DNA from: Macrostomum hystrix
Lineage: Eukaryota; Platyhelminthes; Macrostomidae
DNA: 64,000 bases
NCBI GenBank assembly: GCA_950097015.1
Contig: CATNEN010000038.1
Coordinates: forward strand, 26,573,001 to 26,637,000
Direction: 5' to 3'
Shown here: positions 1-11,578 of the stretch, one piece after another
Position numbering within the stretch: position 1 is the stretch's first letter
Layout of the letters: every line of letters starts with the position of its first letter
The notes under the pieces: model-generated
What the model was told of the DNA's origin: nothing
Databases searched by the model: none
The model's input: the letters and a program-made list of their open reading frames with translations, nothing else
Translations under genes and position numbers: made by a program

Positions 1-632
1 TGCTGTCTAACAGTTAAATATGCTGTCTAACTGTTACATATGCTGTCTAACAGTTAAATATGCTGTCTAACTGTTACATATGTTGTCTAACAGTTAAATA
101 TGCTGTCTAACTGTTACATATGTTGTCTAACAGTTAAATATGCTGTCTAACTGTTACATATGCTGTCTAACTGTTACATATGTTGTCTAACAGTTAAATA
201 TGCTGTCTAACTGTTACATATGCTGTCTAACAGTTAAATATGCCGTCTAACTGTTACATATGTTGTCTAACAGTTAAATATGCTGTCTAACTGTTACATA
301 TGCTGTCTAACTGTTACATATGTTGTCTAACAGTTAAATATGCTGTCTAACAGTTAAATATGCTGTCTAACTGTTACATATGCTGTATAACAGTTACATA
401 TGTTGTCTAACTGTTACATATGCTGTCTAACAGTTACATATGCTGTCTAACAGGCAGATATGCTGTCTAACAGGCAGATATGCTGTCTAACAGGCAGATA
501 TGCTGTCTAACAGGCAGATATGCTGTCTAACAGGCAGATATGCTGTCTAACAGGCAGATATGCTGTCTAACAGGCAGATATGCTGTCTAACAGGCAGATA
601 TGCTGTCTAACAGGCAGATATGTTGTCTAACA
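1..632. repeat. 20-bp satellite array, about 31 units
   Basis: The window opens inside an array with a 20-bp period, core TGCTGTCTAAC. Two versions of the second half alternate (CAGTTAAATA and CTGTTACATA) in roughly the first 430 bp; the last nine or so units carry CAGGCAGATA. This gives two homogenised sub-blocks. The array decays near 632 and continues off the left edge. No coding potential: stops (TAA) occur in every unit. Confidence 0.95.
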
Positions 633-1395
633 GAAATACAAGCTGTTTGAGAGGCAGGTGATCGGGTAATATTGTTCTTTTACTTTGGCAAATGAAGAGC
701 ACGCAAAGTAGGGTAGGGCTGGTAAAGGACAAATAGGTAATAACAGAACAAAGAAATTAGTTTTTTCCATGAGCAATATCTTTGTGTTTACTTGTGAGCC
801 GTCTAATCTGCCTTAGTCTGTTAGCTTCTCGCACCATTCGCTGAGCTCGATTCCGGGCTTGTCGACCATTGAGGACCAAACTCCAAGGCATAGTGAGAGC
901 TACTGCCTGACGATGAGAAAGTCATGGCAGATGTACACGCCTTAGGAAATTAAAAAAATGCGATCTACAATCAGTACACCACGTTAACAAGTTGAGATGC
1001 AGAAAAATTTAGCGAAATGGTTCTAGTTTTTCCAGTTTTTAAAATGAAACAAAAAATCTGTTTGAAAATCGGTTAAATTAAACGGAAGTTGTGTTTTTGC
1101 AAGAATTTGTCTCTCGAGGTTCTATACAATTAGCCTCCATGATTAGACCATCCGTAATTTTCTGTGTTAAACCTGTACCTTTGTCTGTCTATTGTACTTC
1201 ACCTTTATCTGCCACACAGTTTCATTGTTCTCATTATTTAGTCCTGCCCTATATATGACGCATCTCCCTTTCTAGAGACAAATGGGGCAGTTATTTTTAG
1301 AGCCGTATTATGTATGCCTGTAGCCATGCAGGAATCACTATTACGAGTATATTAGTATATTTCTGAATCTATTGCATCCATTCCTAGACCACCTT
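633..1395. other. Non-coding spacer with a SINE fragment
   Basis: No gene is visible. The stretch between the 20-bp and 14-bp satellites is AT-rich single-copy-looking DNA; a SINE fragment lies near its start and is listed separately. Confidence 0.6.
826..947 (+). mobile_element. SINE fragment, internally deleted
   Basis: Matches the tRNA-like B-box region (GAGCTCGATTCC) and then jumps to the body segment CTGCCTGACGATGAGAAAGT and GCAGATGTACAC shared with the longer copies at 3655, 6801, 8043 and 52461. A large internal piece is missing. Confidence 0.7.
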
Positions 1396-2095
1396 CCCTC
1401 TATTCCTCTCCCTCTTTTCCACTCCGTCTATTCCTCTCCCTCTATTCCTCTCCCTCTATTCCTCTCCCTCTTTTCCACTCCCTCTATTCCTCTCCCTCTA
1501 TTCCTCTCCCTCTTTTCCACTCCCTCTATTCCTCTCCCTCTATTTCTCTCCCTCTATTCCTCTCCCTCTATTCCTCACCCTCTATTCCTCCCCCTCTATT
1601 CCTCTCCCTCTATTCCTCTCCCTCTATTCCTCACCCTCTATTCCTCCCCCTCTATTCCTCTCCCTCTATTCCTCTCCATCAATTCCTCACCCTCTATTCC
1701 TCTCCCTCTATTCCTCTCCCTCTATTCCTCTCCGTCTATTCCTCTCCCTCTATTTCTCTCCCTCTATTCCTCTCCCTCTATTCCTCACCCTCTATTCCTC
1801 CCCCTCTATTCCTCTCCCTCTATTCCTCTCCATCAATTCCTCACCCTCTATTCCTCACCCTCTATTCCTCTCACTTTATTCCTCTCCCTCTATTCCTCTC
1901 CCTCTATTCCTCTCCCTATTCATCTCCCTTTATTCCTCTCGCTCTATTCCTCCCCCTCTATTCCTCTCCCTCTATTCATCTCCCTTTATTCCTCTCGCTC
2001 TATTCCTCTCCCTCTACGAGCGTATTCCTCTCCATCTATCCATCTCCATCGATCCCTATCCATCTATCCCTCTCCTCTCCTCTCCTTCCCTTCAT
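1396..2095. repeat. 14-bp pyrimidine-rich satellite (TCTATTCCTCTCCC)
   Basis: About 50 units of TCTATTCCTCTCCC with variants TCACCC, TCCCCC and TTTTCCAC. The strand is nearly all pyrimidine. Since 14 is not a multiple of 3, any open frame through it repeats with 42-nt spacing; the 274-residue open frame here is low complexity (Ser/Pro/Leu) and is not a gene. The same unit in reverse complement forms the array at 2780-3650. Confidence 0.95.
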
Positions 2096-2734
2096 ACTAT
2101 CCCTCTAGCTCTAATCCAGAGTTAAGTATAATTAAAATCATGTCTGACCAAGGCACAGTGTTCAATAATAATTTAGCTTCTTTATTCGTGATCTGAAATT
2201 TTCAGAATTTTACTCCGATGAAAATATTTCGCTTCGCTTCAATTCCCATTGTTCTCCAAAAATAGTGACATTATAGGATTTTAGTTGAGATTCGAATTTT
2301 GATTGAGTATGAAATCATTGACAATGTCTATAAACAGGACTGATAAAATGTTTCAGTCATTTTAGTAGAAAGATTGATGTGAATGATTTGTTAAAAAAAT
2401 GTATATTGTTCGCAGCAAACGCAGAATGATCCTCACTAATATGACACTATCTCTTAGAGACAACGTTCCCCTTGATTTTATTCCTGTCTTCTTCAATTCC
2501 TAATAGTGTGACCTATAAGTAAATAATTATTAATAATTATTATGATATTAATTATTATTATTATTATTAATTACTAATAATGTTCAGAAAAAGAAGATAC
2601 AAAAATTCTTCAAATCCAAGAAAAATCACTCAAAGACGTTAGCATCTAAATTAATATATAAAAGCAAATAAATATTATTGTCCAGACTCCTTAATGATAT
2701 GAGGATATTTGGAGGTCACTCTGCTCTGGGCACT
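2096..2734. other. AT-rich spacer between inverted satellite arms
   Basis: No gene recognised. Contains a stretch of AT-only simple sequence (ATTATTAATT type) at about 2525-2580. It separates the two oppositely oriented 14-bp arrays. Confidence 0.6.
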
Positions 2735-2779
2735 GCAGTCACAGGTGTGTACATCTGTTCTGACTTTCTCATTGTCAGG
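2735..2779 (-). mobile_element. SINE fragment, reverse orientation
   Basis: The reverse complement reads CCTGACAATGAGAAAGTCAG followed by CAGATGTACACACCTGTG, matching the body of the SINE family. It directly abuts the left edge of the 14-bp array. Confidence 0.65.
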
Positions 2780-3650
2780 AATAAAGGGAAAGGAATAGAG
2801 GTAGAGGAATAGACGGAGAGGAATAGAGGGAGTGGAAAAGAGGGAGAGGAATAGAGGGAGAGGAATAGAGGTAGAGGAATAGAGGGAGAGGAATAGAGGT
2901 AGAGGAATGGAGGTAGAGGAATAGAGGGAGAGGAATAGAGGTAGAGGAATAGACGGAGAGGAATAGAGGGAGTGGAAAAGAGGGAGAGGAATAGAGGGAG
3001 AGGAATAGAGGTAGAGGAATAGAGGGAGAGGAATAGAGGTAGAGGAATGGAGGTAGAGGAATAGAGGGAGAGGAATAGAGGGTGAGGAATGGAGGGAAAG
3101 GAATAGAGGTAGAGGAATAGACGGAGAGGAATAGAGGGAGTGGAAAAGAGGGAGAGGAATAGAGGGAGAGGAATAGAGGTAGAGGAATAGAGGGAGAGGA
3201 ATAGAGGGTGAGGAATGGAGGGAAAGGAATAGAGGTAGAGGAATAGACGGAGAGGAGTAGAGGGAGTGGAAAAGAGGGAGAGGAATAGAGGGAGAGGAAT
3301 AGACGGAGAGGAGTAGAGGGAGTGGAAAAGAGGGAGAGGAATAGAGGGTGAGGAATAGAGGGAGAGGAATAAAGGGGGAGGAGTAGAGGGAGTGGAATAG
3401 ATGTAGAGGAATAGAGGGGGTGGAATAGAGGTAGAGGAATAGAGGGAGAGGAATAGAGGTAGAGGAATGGAGGTAGAGGAATGGAGGTAGAGGAATAGAG
3501 GGTGAGGAATAGAGGGAGAGGAATAGACGGAGAGGAATAGACGGAGAGGAATAGAGGGTGAGGAATAGAGAATGAAGAATAGAGGTAGAGGAATAGAGGG
3601 AGAGGAATAGAGGGATTGGAAAAGAGCGTGAGGAATAGAGGTAGAGGAAC
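2780..3650. repeat. 14-bp purine-rich satellite (GGAATAGAGGGAGA)
   Basis: About 62 units; it is the reverse complement of the array at 1396-2095, with variants GGTAGA, GACGGAGA, GGGTGA and GTGGAAAAGA. Higher-order blocks recur (for example the TGGAAAAGAGGGAGAGG variant roughly every 150 bp). Overlapping minus-strand open frames of 344 and 326 residues are by-products of the repeat. Confidence 0.95.
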
Positions 3651-3654
3651 TCAC

Positions 3655-3985
3655 ACTGGCCACATCTCGCACCAAGGCCACTAAGTTCGATTCCACGGCG
3701 AGACCACATTTATTTGGGGCGCAGCCGCGGAGAGAAGGCTTGGGGGCTTGTCGTGCAATTTACGCCCTTGAGGGCCAACCTCCACAGTGAGAGTGTACAC
3801 TGCCTGACGATGAGAAAGTCAGGGCAGATGTACACACCTGTGTGAGCGTATGCCTGCGTACAGTATCTGTATGCGTGTGTGCTCAGGAGTCAGCGAAATG
3901 GGCAGAATTGCCTCCTGGCTGGCTGCGGGTCTAGTGTCACCAAATGATGTGCCATTGCCCGCAGCCCTCCTGCAATTATTATTAT
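3655..3985 (+). mobile_element. tRNA-derived SINE copy (5'-truncated head)
   Basis: Contains the B-box-like TTCGATTCC, then GCGCAGCCGCGGAGAGAAGG, GGCTTGTCGTGCAATTTACG, CTGCCTGACGATGAGAAAGT, the CGTATGCCTGCGTACAGTAT segment, and TAGTGTCACCAAATGATG near the 3' end, finishing in an (ATT)n tail. The same order of segments is found at 8043 and 52461 in reverse orientation. The head upstream of the anticodon region is replaced by satellite. Confidence 0.85.
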
Positions 3986-4100
3986 ATGGTGGACTTTCAC
4001 GAGAATAAGTCACTCTGTTTGGGAGCAGGCAAAGTAGGCAGTGGGTAGTTGAACTATCTCCGTTTAAAATGGCCTTTAAATCCCATCTAATTATCCTCAC

Positions 4101-4332
4101 CTCTGTGCTCTCGAGTCTTGCTGCCCAGAACGCACACAATGCGGCCGTAGCACCAAGCGATGCACAGCAATGGCAGGCCGTACATCATGCCGAACGCGAA
4201 TAGCGCATATCCTTGCCGTTTTATTTCTACGGCGTTGTCCTGCTGCTGTCCGACGTAGGTGGAGAACGATTGCACGCAGACAAGATTGTACCGCTTGAAG
4301 AAGCTGCTCTCAAATAGATCGAAAACCGAGGC
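4101..4332 (-). CDS. GnRH/AKH/corazonin-type GPCR, exon 2 (ECL2-TM5)
   Basis: Acceptor CATTCCAG joins in phase 0 to the exon ending at 10954, so residues 209-285 follow the Leu-Pro-Gln end of TM4. The exon encodes extracellular loop 2 with the conserved disulphide Cys (C227 in NLVCVQSF), TM5 (about residues 250-277, with Pro262 as P5.50) and the start of intracellular loop 3 (KTREHR). It ends at a strong donor, G|GTGAGG, phase 1. The joined sequence fits the receptor family, which supports the long intron. No TM6 or TM7 coding is visible between 1 and 4100, so the remaining exon(s) lie outside the window. Confidence 0.85.
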
Positions 4333-4440
4333 CTGGAATGACAGCATAGGCGGACGTGAATCTGGGATAAGGGTTGGCAAACTTATTAGCTAGCGGGCCA
4401 AACAGAGAACCTAAAAGACGACAGCGGGGCGCATTGACTG

Positions 4441-5320
4441 GAGAAATATGAGATAAGGTAGAGATAAGACAGGGGAGAGATAAGACGGGAGAGATGAGAT
4501 CAAACAGGAAACAGATGAGACACGGGAGAGATGAGATCAAACAGGAAACAGATGAGACACGGGAGAGATGAGATCAAACAGGAAACAGATGAGACACGGG
4601 AGAGATGAGATCAAACAGGAAACAGATGAGACACGGGAGAGATGAGACACGGGAGAGATGAGACACGGGAGAGATGACACACAGGAGGAATGAGACACGG
4701 GAGAGATGAGACACGGGAGAGATGAGACACGGGAGAGATGAGACACGGGAGAGATGAGACACCAGAGAGATGAGACACCAGAGAGATGAGACACGGGAGA
4801 GATGACACACAGGAGGAATGAGACACCAGAGAGATGAGACACCAGAGAGATGAGACACCAGAGAGATGAGACACCAGAGAGATGAGACACCAGAGAGATG
4901 AGACACCAGAGAGATGAGACACCAGAGAGATGAGACACCAGAGAGATGAGACACCAGAGAGATGAGACACCAGAGAGATGAGACACCAGAGAGATGAGAC
5001 ACCAGAGAGATGAGACACCAGAGAGATGAGACACCAGAGAGATGAGACACGGGAGAGAGATGAAATACCAGAGAGATGAGACACGGGAGAAATGAGACAC
5101 GGGAGAGATGAGACACGGGAGAGATGACACACAGGAGGAATGAGACACCAGAGAGATGAGACACCAGAGAGATGAGACACCAGAGAGATGAGACACCAGA
5201 GAGATGAGACACGGGAGAGAGATGAAATACCAGAGAGATGAGACACGGGAGAAATGAGACACGGGAGAGATGAGACACGGGAGAGATGAGACACGGGAGA
5301 GATGAGACACGGGAGAGATT
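4441..5320. repeat. 14-bp satellite GAGATGAGACACGG/CCA inside the GPCR intron
   Basis: About 60 units of GAGATGAGACACGG and GAGATGAGACACCA in homogenised runs. The left end has a longer composite unit of about 37 bp containing ATCAAACAGGAAACAG. A segment spanning the variant GAGATGAAATACCAG appears twice, indicating block duplication. Overlapping minus-strand open frames in all three phases (257, 249 and 227 residues) are repeat artefacts. Confidence 0.95.
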
Positions 5321-5589
5321 CATATTGTTGTTGTCACTAGGATCAATCTAGTTACACTCTCTATGCCCCTCGCACTGACCCTGAGGACAGTCAGGGCTAT
5401 AGCAATCTAGCGATGGGTAGCACTTTAATTATTCAGTTTTTCCTTGGGGCCTTACAATAATTAAGCTCACTGCACGCTTATTGGCAGCCAAATACTTCCT
5501 GATCTACAGAGATAGAACAGGTGACTGAGAAAGACTAAGGATGAGATCGGCTAGAGACTGGAGCGACAGACATATAGGGAAAAGGGATA

Positions 5590-6117
5590 GTAGATTGAGA
5601 TGGTGGGTGAGAGGGGGTAGTAGATTGAGTTAGTGGGTGAGAGGGGTAGTAGATTGAGTTAGTGGGTGAGAGGGGCAGTAGATTGAGTTAGTGGGTGAGA
5701 GGGGGTAGTAGATTGAGTTAGTGGGTGAGAGGGGCAGTAGATTGAGTTAGTGGGTGAGAGGGGGTAGTAGATTGAGTTAGTGGGTGAGAGAGGGTAGTAG
5801 ATTGAGTTAGTGGGTGAGAGGGGGTAGTAGATTGAGTTAGTGGGTGAGAGGGGGTAGTAGATTGAGTTAGTGGGTGAGAGGGGGTAGTAGATTGAGTTAG
5901 TGGGTGAGAGGGGGTAGTAGATTGAGTTAGTGGGTGAGAGGGGGTAGTAGATTGAGTTAGTGGGTGAGAGGGGGTAGTAGATTGAGTTAGTGGGTGAGAG
6001 GGGGTAGTAGATTGAGTTAGTGGGTGAGAGGGGGTAGTAGATTGAAATGGTGGGTGAGAGGGGGTAGTAGATTGAGTTAGTGGGTGAGAGGGGGTAGTAG
6101 ATTGAAATGGTGGGTAA
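5590..6117. repeat. 30-bp satellite inside the GPCR intron
   Basis: About 17 units of exactly 30 bp, core GTAGTAGATTGAGTTAGTGG followed by GTGAGAGGGG. Two units carry GAAATGG instead of GAGTTAG. G-runs of four to five on this strand recur every 30 bp. Confidence 0.95.
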
Positions 6118-6800
6118 GAATACTTTTTGGTAAAACCGGAATTCAGAGCTTGCAACATTTTTTACTCCGAACGCTGTCCAGCCCAGTGCGAATTGGCAAT
6201 ACTCTTTAATCGATTAATTCCGTTTTATTATCAAATTATTGTCACCAATCGCAACGCAGGCTTGTCTACGCTGAAGTCAGAGCTGTCTCTCCCCCTCTCT
6301 CCCCCTCGCTCTCTATTAATCGAGCATATAAAAAATGCCATAATGATCTCCTAGTAAAAGTGCGTTTTTTTTCTAGAAAAGTTATCTCCTTCCGCTGAGC
6401 AGTGTACTCATGGAGACTTCGTGCCAGGAGTTTTTTCTCCGGCTCTCAGAGTGGGACGCTAATGTATTGCCACCGATGCCCAAAGCTCGACTCAAATTGA
6501 AATAGGAGGAAAACACAGCAGACAGACTAGAGAAGAAGATTGATCGGCGCGAAGTTTTCGATCTGCTGGCAATTGTAGTTAATTCAATGTTTTCCTCCTG
6601 CCTAACTTCCTTTGGCTTTAGTAGAAATTGAAGGGTTGCACCTATTCTCTGAGAAAAAGAACTTGAGAATCGATCGATAGCTAATAATCGATAGCTGCGT
6701 GTCGATTGGTTGAAAATAATCTGGCCAATCAGAGGCACTCCAGTTGTAACTTTTGGCTACTCTGCGTACATTTGAAGAATGTACATCTGGCCTAGAGAGG

Positions 6801-7052
6801 GTCCGTGGCAGAGCGGTTAACGCGTCTGCCTGTCGCACCAAGGTCACTGAGCTCGATTCCGCGGCGAGGCCACATTCATTTTAAGCGCAGTCGCGGAGAG
6901 AAGGCTTGGAGGCTTGTCGTGAAATTTACGCCCATTGAGGGCCGACCTCGAAGGCACAGTGAGAGTGTACACTGCCTGACGATGCGAAAGCGTGTGAGCG
7001 TGTGCCTGCGTACGGTATCCGTATGCGTGTGTGCCCTCGCTGGCTGGTTGAT
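6801..7052 (+). mobile_element. tRNA-derived SINE copy with intact head
   Basis: Starts with a tRNA-like region: A-box TGGCAGAGCGGTTAACGCG and B-box-like GAGCTCGATTCC about 30 nt later, the spacing of an internal Pol III promoter. The body matches the other copies (CGCGGAGAGAAGGCTTGG, GTACACTGCCTGACGATG). The 3' part after GTATGCGTGTGTGCC is deleted relative to the copy at 3655. The acceptor-stem halves do not pair well, so this is not a functional tRNA gene. Isotype was not determined. Confidence 0.85.
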
Positions 7053-8042
7053 TAAGTTCATGGGCCAGGATGTACATACCTTGCTTTAGTGCGCGTGCTG
7101 TTTGGTAATAAACAACAAGTTCACCTTTATAAGTTCGCAAATAACACTATGCACTTTTTCCAGCTGTTCGCCTCTTACGCATCTAACCGATGAGACTCAT
7201 AATTGCTTCTCACCAGCCCTTAGAGCAGCAATTTTAACCGAGACCATTATCAGTGATGCGAGAACAGGGGCGCCTCATTAGTTGTCAACCATCGCTGGAA
7301 TGCCTTAAGAATGACAAAGCTTGTTCTTAAGCCTTTTCGCTAAGAGAAGGGATTTCCAAAAATGGGGAGTGGCATTCCATTTGAACTCGATCCCGATTTT
7401 AGCAACCTAAATGGGGCACAAATTGCAGTTGATGACACGCGCGTGCAGCTAAGAGGCTCATGTTCGACTTCATTCACGCCTGATTTGTTTCAGCAATGGA
7501 AAAATACCACACGAGGAAGGCACAGATTTTGAGCATATTAGGCTCCGAAAAGAGAATAGTGAGGAAACTCAAGCAGGCCAGGAATGAGGGGAAATGGTCT
7601 GGAAGAGATGCGGAAGAACGAATGTCTTTTCTTCGTGTCTCTCTCTCTCTCTCGGATTTCTCAAATCAGAGCATGTGAATCTCCGAGTATACGAGCTAGC
7701 TGAATAGGACAGCATAGCTGCACAGAACAGGTGCAAGCTTAAACCCCACCCACCCCACCTCCGCCCCTTCGCCCAATCCGATGCCCCAGACCAGTTTCCC
7801 TGCCAAAAAAACCAGTTTTATAAGTCGGGGAGAGCATCGCGTGTGTGAACTCAGGCGCGGATTTTCTGCCCTTTAGTTCTTAGCCACTCTACTTTTATCC
7901 TTTTCTTTCTACACTTTTTCATTTATCGTCCATATTCAAACGCTGCTTATAATTACTGGAGTAAAGAATCTAACTAGTAGCAAAGCATTTTTCCAGCATT
8001 TAATCCGAACAATTTTAAGGTTGGAATGAGGAGTTTGGAATG
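7053..8042. other. Intronic DNA of the GPCR, no feature recognised
   Basis: Mixed-composition sequence with short (TCTC)n simple repeat near 7640. Short open frames here show no recognisable domain. It lies inside the 6.6-kb GPCR intron. Confidence 0.5.
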
Positions 8043-8376
8043 AATAACTGCAGGAGGGCTGCGGGCAATGGCACATCATTTGGTGACACTAGACCCGCAG
8101 CCAGCGAGGAGGCAATTCTGCCCATTCCGCTGACTCCTGAGCACACGCGCACACAAGCGTGTACATCCGCCCTGACTTTTTCATCGTCTGGCTGTGTACA
8201 CTCTCATTATGCCTTGCAGGTTGGCCCTCAAGGGCGTGAATTGCACGACAAGCCTACTAGCCTTCTCTGCGCGGCTGCGCCCCAAATGAATGTTGCTTCG
8301 CTGCGGAATCGAACTCATGGACCTTGGTGCGAGAGACTAACGCGTTATAAAACCGCTGCCTCTGCCACTGATCGCG
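8043..8376 (-). mobile_element. tRNA-derived SINE copy, near full length
   Basis: In reverse complement: CAGTGGCAGAGGCAGCGG (disturbed A-box), CGCACCAAGGTCC, TTCGATTCCGC, then the full family body down to CACCAAATGATGTGCCATTG and the CCCTCCTGCAG end. The A-box region has an insertion (TTTTATAA). Orientation is opposite to the copies at 3655 and 6801. Confidence 0.85.
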
Positions 8377-8510
8377 TCACACAAATCGCCTCATACCGTT
8401 GCTTCACACAAAATGAAACTTAGTACACAAGCTTTTAGCATTGTTCGAAGAAAGCGAATCTCCACCATTACGTGACTTTATTCCGCATTCTCCCTATTTC
8501 CCCTCGTGCC

Positions 8511-10895
8511 ATTAATTATCCCATCAATTCTCCCATACCCTCCATTCTCCCATCCCCTCCATTCTCCCATCCCCTCCATTCTCCCATCCCATCTATTCTC
8601 CCATTCCATCTATTCTCCCTTCCCATCTATTCTCCCATCCCCTCCATTCTCCCATCCCATCTATTCTCCCATCCCTTCCATTCTCCCATCCCATCTATTC
8701 TCCCATTCCATATATTCTCCCTTCCCATCAATTCTCCCATCCCATCTATTCTCCCATCCCATCTATTCCTCCCATTCCATCTATTCTCCCATCCCATCTA
8801 TTCTCCCATCCCATCAATTCTCCCATCCCTTCTATTATCCCATCCCCTCCATTCTCCCATCCCATCTATTCCTCCCATTCCATCTATTCTCCCATCCCAT
8901 CTATTCTCCCATTCCATCTATTCTCCCATCCCATCTATTCTCCCATCCCATCTATTCTCCCATCCCTTCCATTCTCCCATCCCATCTATTCTCCCATCCC
9001 TTCCATTCTCCCATCCCATCTATTCTCCCATTCCATCTATTCTCCCTTCCCATCTATTCTCCCATCCCATCTATTCTCCCATCCCATCTATTCTCCCATC
9101 CCTTCCATTCTCCCATCCCATCTATTCTCCCATTCCATCTATTCTCCCATCCCATCAATTCTCCCATCCCATCAATTCTCCCTTCCCATCAATTCTCCCA
9201 TCCCATCTATTCTCCCATCCCATCTATTCCTCCCATTCCATCTATTCTCCCATCCCATCTATTCTCCCATCCCATCAATTCTCCCATCCCTTCTATTATC
9301 CCATCCCCTCCATTCTCCCATCCCATCTATTCCTCCCATTCCATCTATTCTCCCATCCCATCTATTCTCCCATTCCATCTATTCTCCCATCCCATCTATT
9401 CTCCCATCCCATCTATTCTCCCATCCCTTCTATTCCTCCCATCCCTTCTATTATCCCATCCCATCTATTCTCCCATCCCATCAATTCTCCCATCCCATCT
9501 ATTCTCCCATCCCATCAATTCTCCCATCCCTTCTATTATCCCATCCCCTCCATTCTCCCATCCCATCTATTCCTCCCATTCCATCTATTCTCCCATCCCA
9601 TCTATTCTCCCATCCCATCTATTCTCCCATCCCTTCTATTCTCCCATCCCATCTATTCCTCCCATTCCATCTATTCTCCCATCCCATCTATTCTCCCATC
9701 CCATCAATTCTCCCATCCCATCTATTCTCTCATCCCATCAATTCTCCCATCCCTTCTATTATCCCATCCCCTCCATTCTCCCATCCCATCTATTCCTCCC
9801 ATTCCATCTATTCTCCCATCCCATCTATTCTCCCATTCCATCTATTCTCCCATCCCATCTATTCTCCCATCCCATCTATTCTCCCATTCCATCAATTCTC
9901 CCATCCCATCAATTCTCCCATCCCATCAATTCTCCCTTCCCATCAATTCTCCCATCCCATCTATTCTCCCATCCCTTCCATTCTCCCATCCCTTCTATTA
10001 TCCCATCCCCTCCATTCTCCCATCCCATCTATTCCTCCCATTCCATCTATTCTCCCATCCCATCTATTCTCCCATCCCATCTATTCTCCCATCCCTTCTA
10101 TTCTCCCATCCCATCTATTCCTCCCATTCCATCTATTCTCCCATCCCATCTATTCTCCCATCCCATCAATTCTCCCATCCCATCTATTCTCTCATCCCAT
10201 CAATTCTCCCATCCCATCAATTCTCCCTTCCCATCAATTCTCCCATCCCATCTATTCTCCCATCCCTTCCATTCTCCCATCCCCTCCATTTTCCCATCCC
10301 ATCTATTCTCCCATCCCATCAATTCTCCCATCCCATCTATTCTCCCATTCCATCAATTCTCCCATCCCATCAATTCTCCCATCCCATCAATTCTCCCTTC
10401 CCATCAATTCTCCCATCCCATCTATTCTCCCATCCCTTCCATTCTCCCATCCCCTCCATTTTCCCATCCCATCTATTCTCCCATCCCATCAATTCTCCCA
10501 TCCCTTCTATTATCCCATCCCCTCCATTCTCCCATCCCATCTATTCCTCCCATTCCATCTATTCTCCCCTCCCATCTATTCTCCCATTCCATCTATTCTC
10601 CCATCCCATCTATTCCTCCCATCCCATCTATTCTCCCATCCCTTCTATTCTCCCATCCCTTCTATTCTCCCATCCCTTCTATTCTCCCATCCCTTCTATT
10701 CTCCCATCCCATCTATTCTCCCATCCCATCTAATCTCCCATCCCATCTATTATCCCATCCCATCTATTCTCCCATCCCTTCTATTGTCCCATCCCTTCTA
10801 TTCTCCCATCCCTTCTATTCTCCCATCCATTATATTCTCCCATCCCATCTATTCTCCCATCTCATCTATTTTCCCATCCCTTTCATTCTCCGATA
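8511..10895. repeat. 17-bp pyrimidine-rich satellite, 2.4 kb, in the GPCR intron
   Basis: About 140 units of ATTCTCCCATCCCATCT with variants CCCTTCT, CCCCTCC, CATCAAT and a one-base-longer form with ATTCCTCCCATTCC. Purines make up only about a quarter of this strand. Higher-order blocks of several hundred bp recur with the same variant order. Plus-strand open frames of 753 and 796 residues (Ser/Pro/Ile/His only) are artefacts of a repeat lacking stops. It ends about 60 bp from the donor of GPCR exon 1. Confidence 0.95.
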
Positions 10896-10953
10896 AGCCC
10901 CATTCTCCCATTGGCTCCATTCTCCCCTTGAAACAGGTTGTCACTGTGCTCAC

Positions 10954-11577
10954 CTGAGGCAGGCTGCACAGCACGGCGGTGATCAGGGAGGCAATCAACA
11001 ATAATCTAGCTCTTCTGCTTGCAGTCGTAATGCTAAACGGTCTGCTAATAGCCAGGTATCTGTCAATGGCTATGGATGTGACAATAAACGATGACAGGTA
11101 GAGCCCGAATGCCGACAGGACCCGATAGAGTTTGCACAATATCCTGCCGCCGTACCAGGTGTGCGTCGCCATAGTGATCATTTCCACTAGAGGCGTCAGT
11201 AACACAATTAGATCAGCTAAAGCCAGGTGCATAATGAAATGATTCACCTTGCTCCAACGACGCCTATTAGAATAGAGATTAGCGAAAACAGTCATGTTGC
11301 CGACTAGACCTATCAGGAAGATCAATAATAGACTGACGAATGCGCCAGTTTTGAATGGCAGGTATTCGATACGACAGTTCTGCGATTGGTTGACTTCGGC
11401 AACGGTGAATGTTAGCAATTGGCCAACATCAGACGGCTGAAATGTGTACTCCAACGACAGGTTGTGTCTTTCGAGATTGTCGCTTAGTTGGGTCCAGATT
11501 TCGTAACAGCGCGGCTCGCCAAAGTCCTCCGATTGGCTGGGTCGAAGGCTCTGCACCAGCGATAGACTGACGGTCAT
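10954..11577 (-). CDS. GnRH/AKH/corazonin-type GPCR, exon 1 (N-term to TM4)
   Basis: Encodes residues 1-208 of a rhodopsin-class neuropeptide receptor acting at the plasma membrane through G proteins. Visible: a 78-residue extracellular tail with N-glycosylation sequons (NLS at 39, NQS at 63); TM1 with GN at 93-94; TM2 with LALAD (Asp122, D2.50); the TM3 disulphide Cys148; FGLYLSSFI at 157-165; an intact DRY at 172-174; and TM4 ending LPQ. The WYGG...C spacing and FGLYLSS are characteristic of GnRH/AKH/corazonin receptors; vasopressin-type receptors are the nearest alternative. The usual TM4 tryptophan (W4.50) is absent. Donor CAG|GTGAGC is in phase 0. The ATG abuts a 14-bp satellite, so an upstream exon or different start is possible. 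The ligand cannot be told. Confidence 0.88.
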
Positions 11578-11578
11578 T

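Noticed and set aside
1-632. Telomeric repeats at the left edge
   Set aside because: The 20-bp unit does not resemble TTAGGG, TTAGG or related telomere repeats.
6801-6880. A functional tRNA gene
   Set aside because: Boxes A and B are present, but acceptor-stem halves do not pair and the same head occurs in several SINE copies with a shared body.
8472-10896. Two open frames of about 750-800 residues (Ser/Pro/Ile/His)
   Set aside because: They translate the 17-bp satellite in two phases at once, with no domain or sequence outside the repeat.
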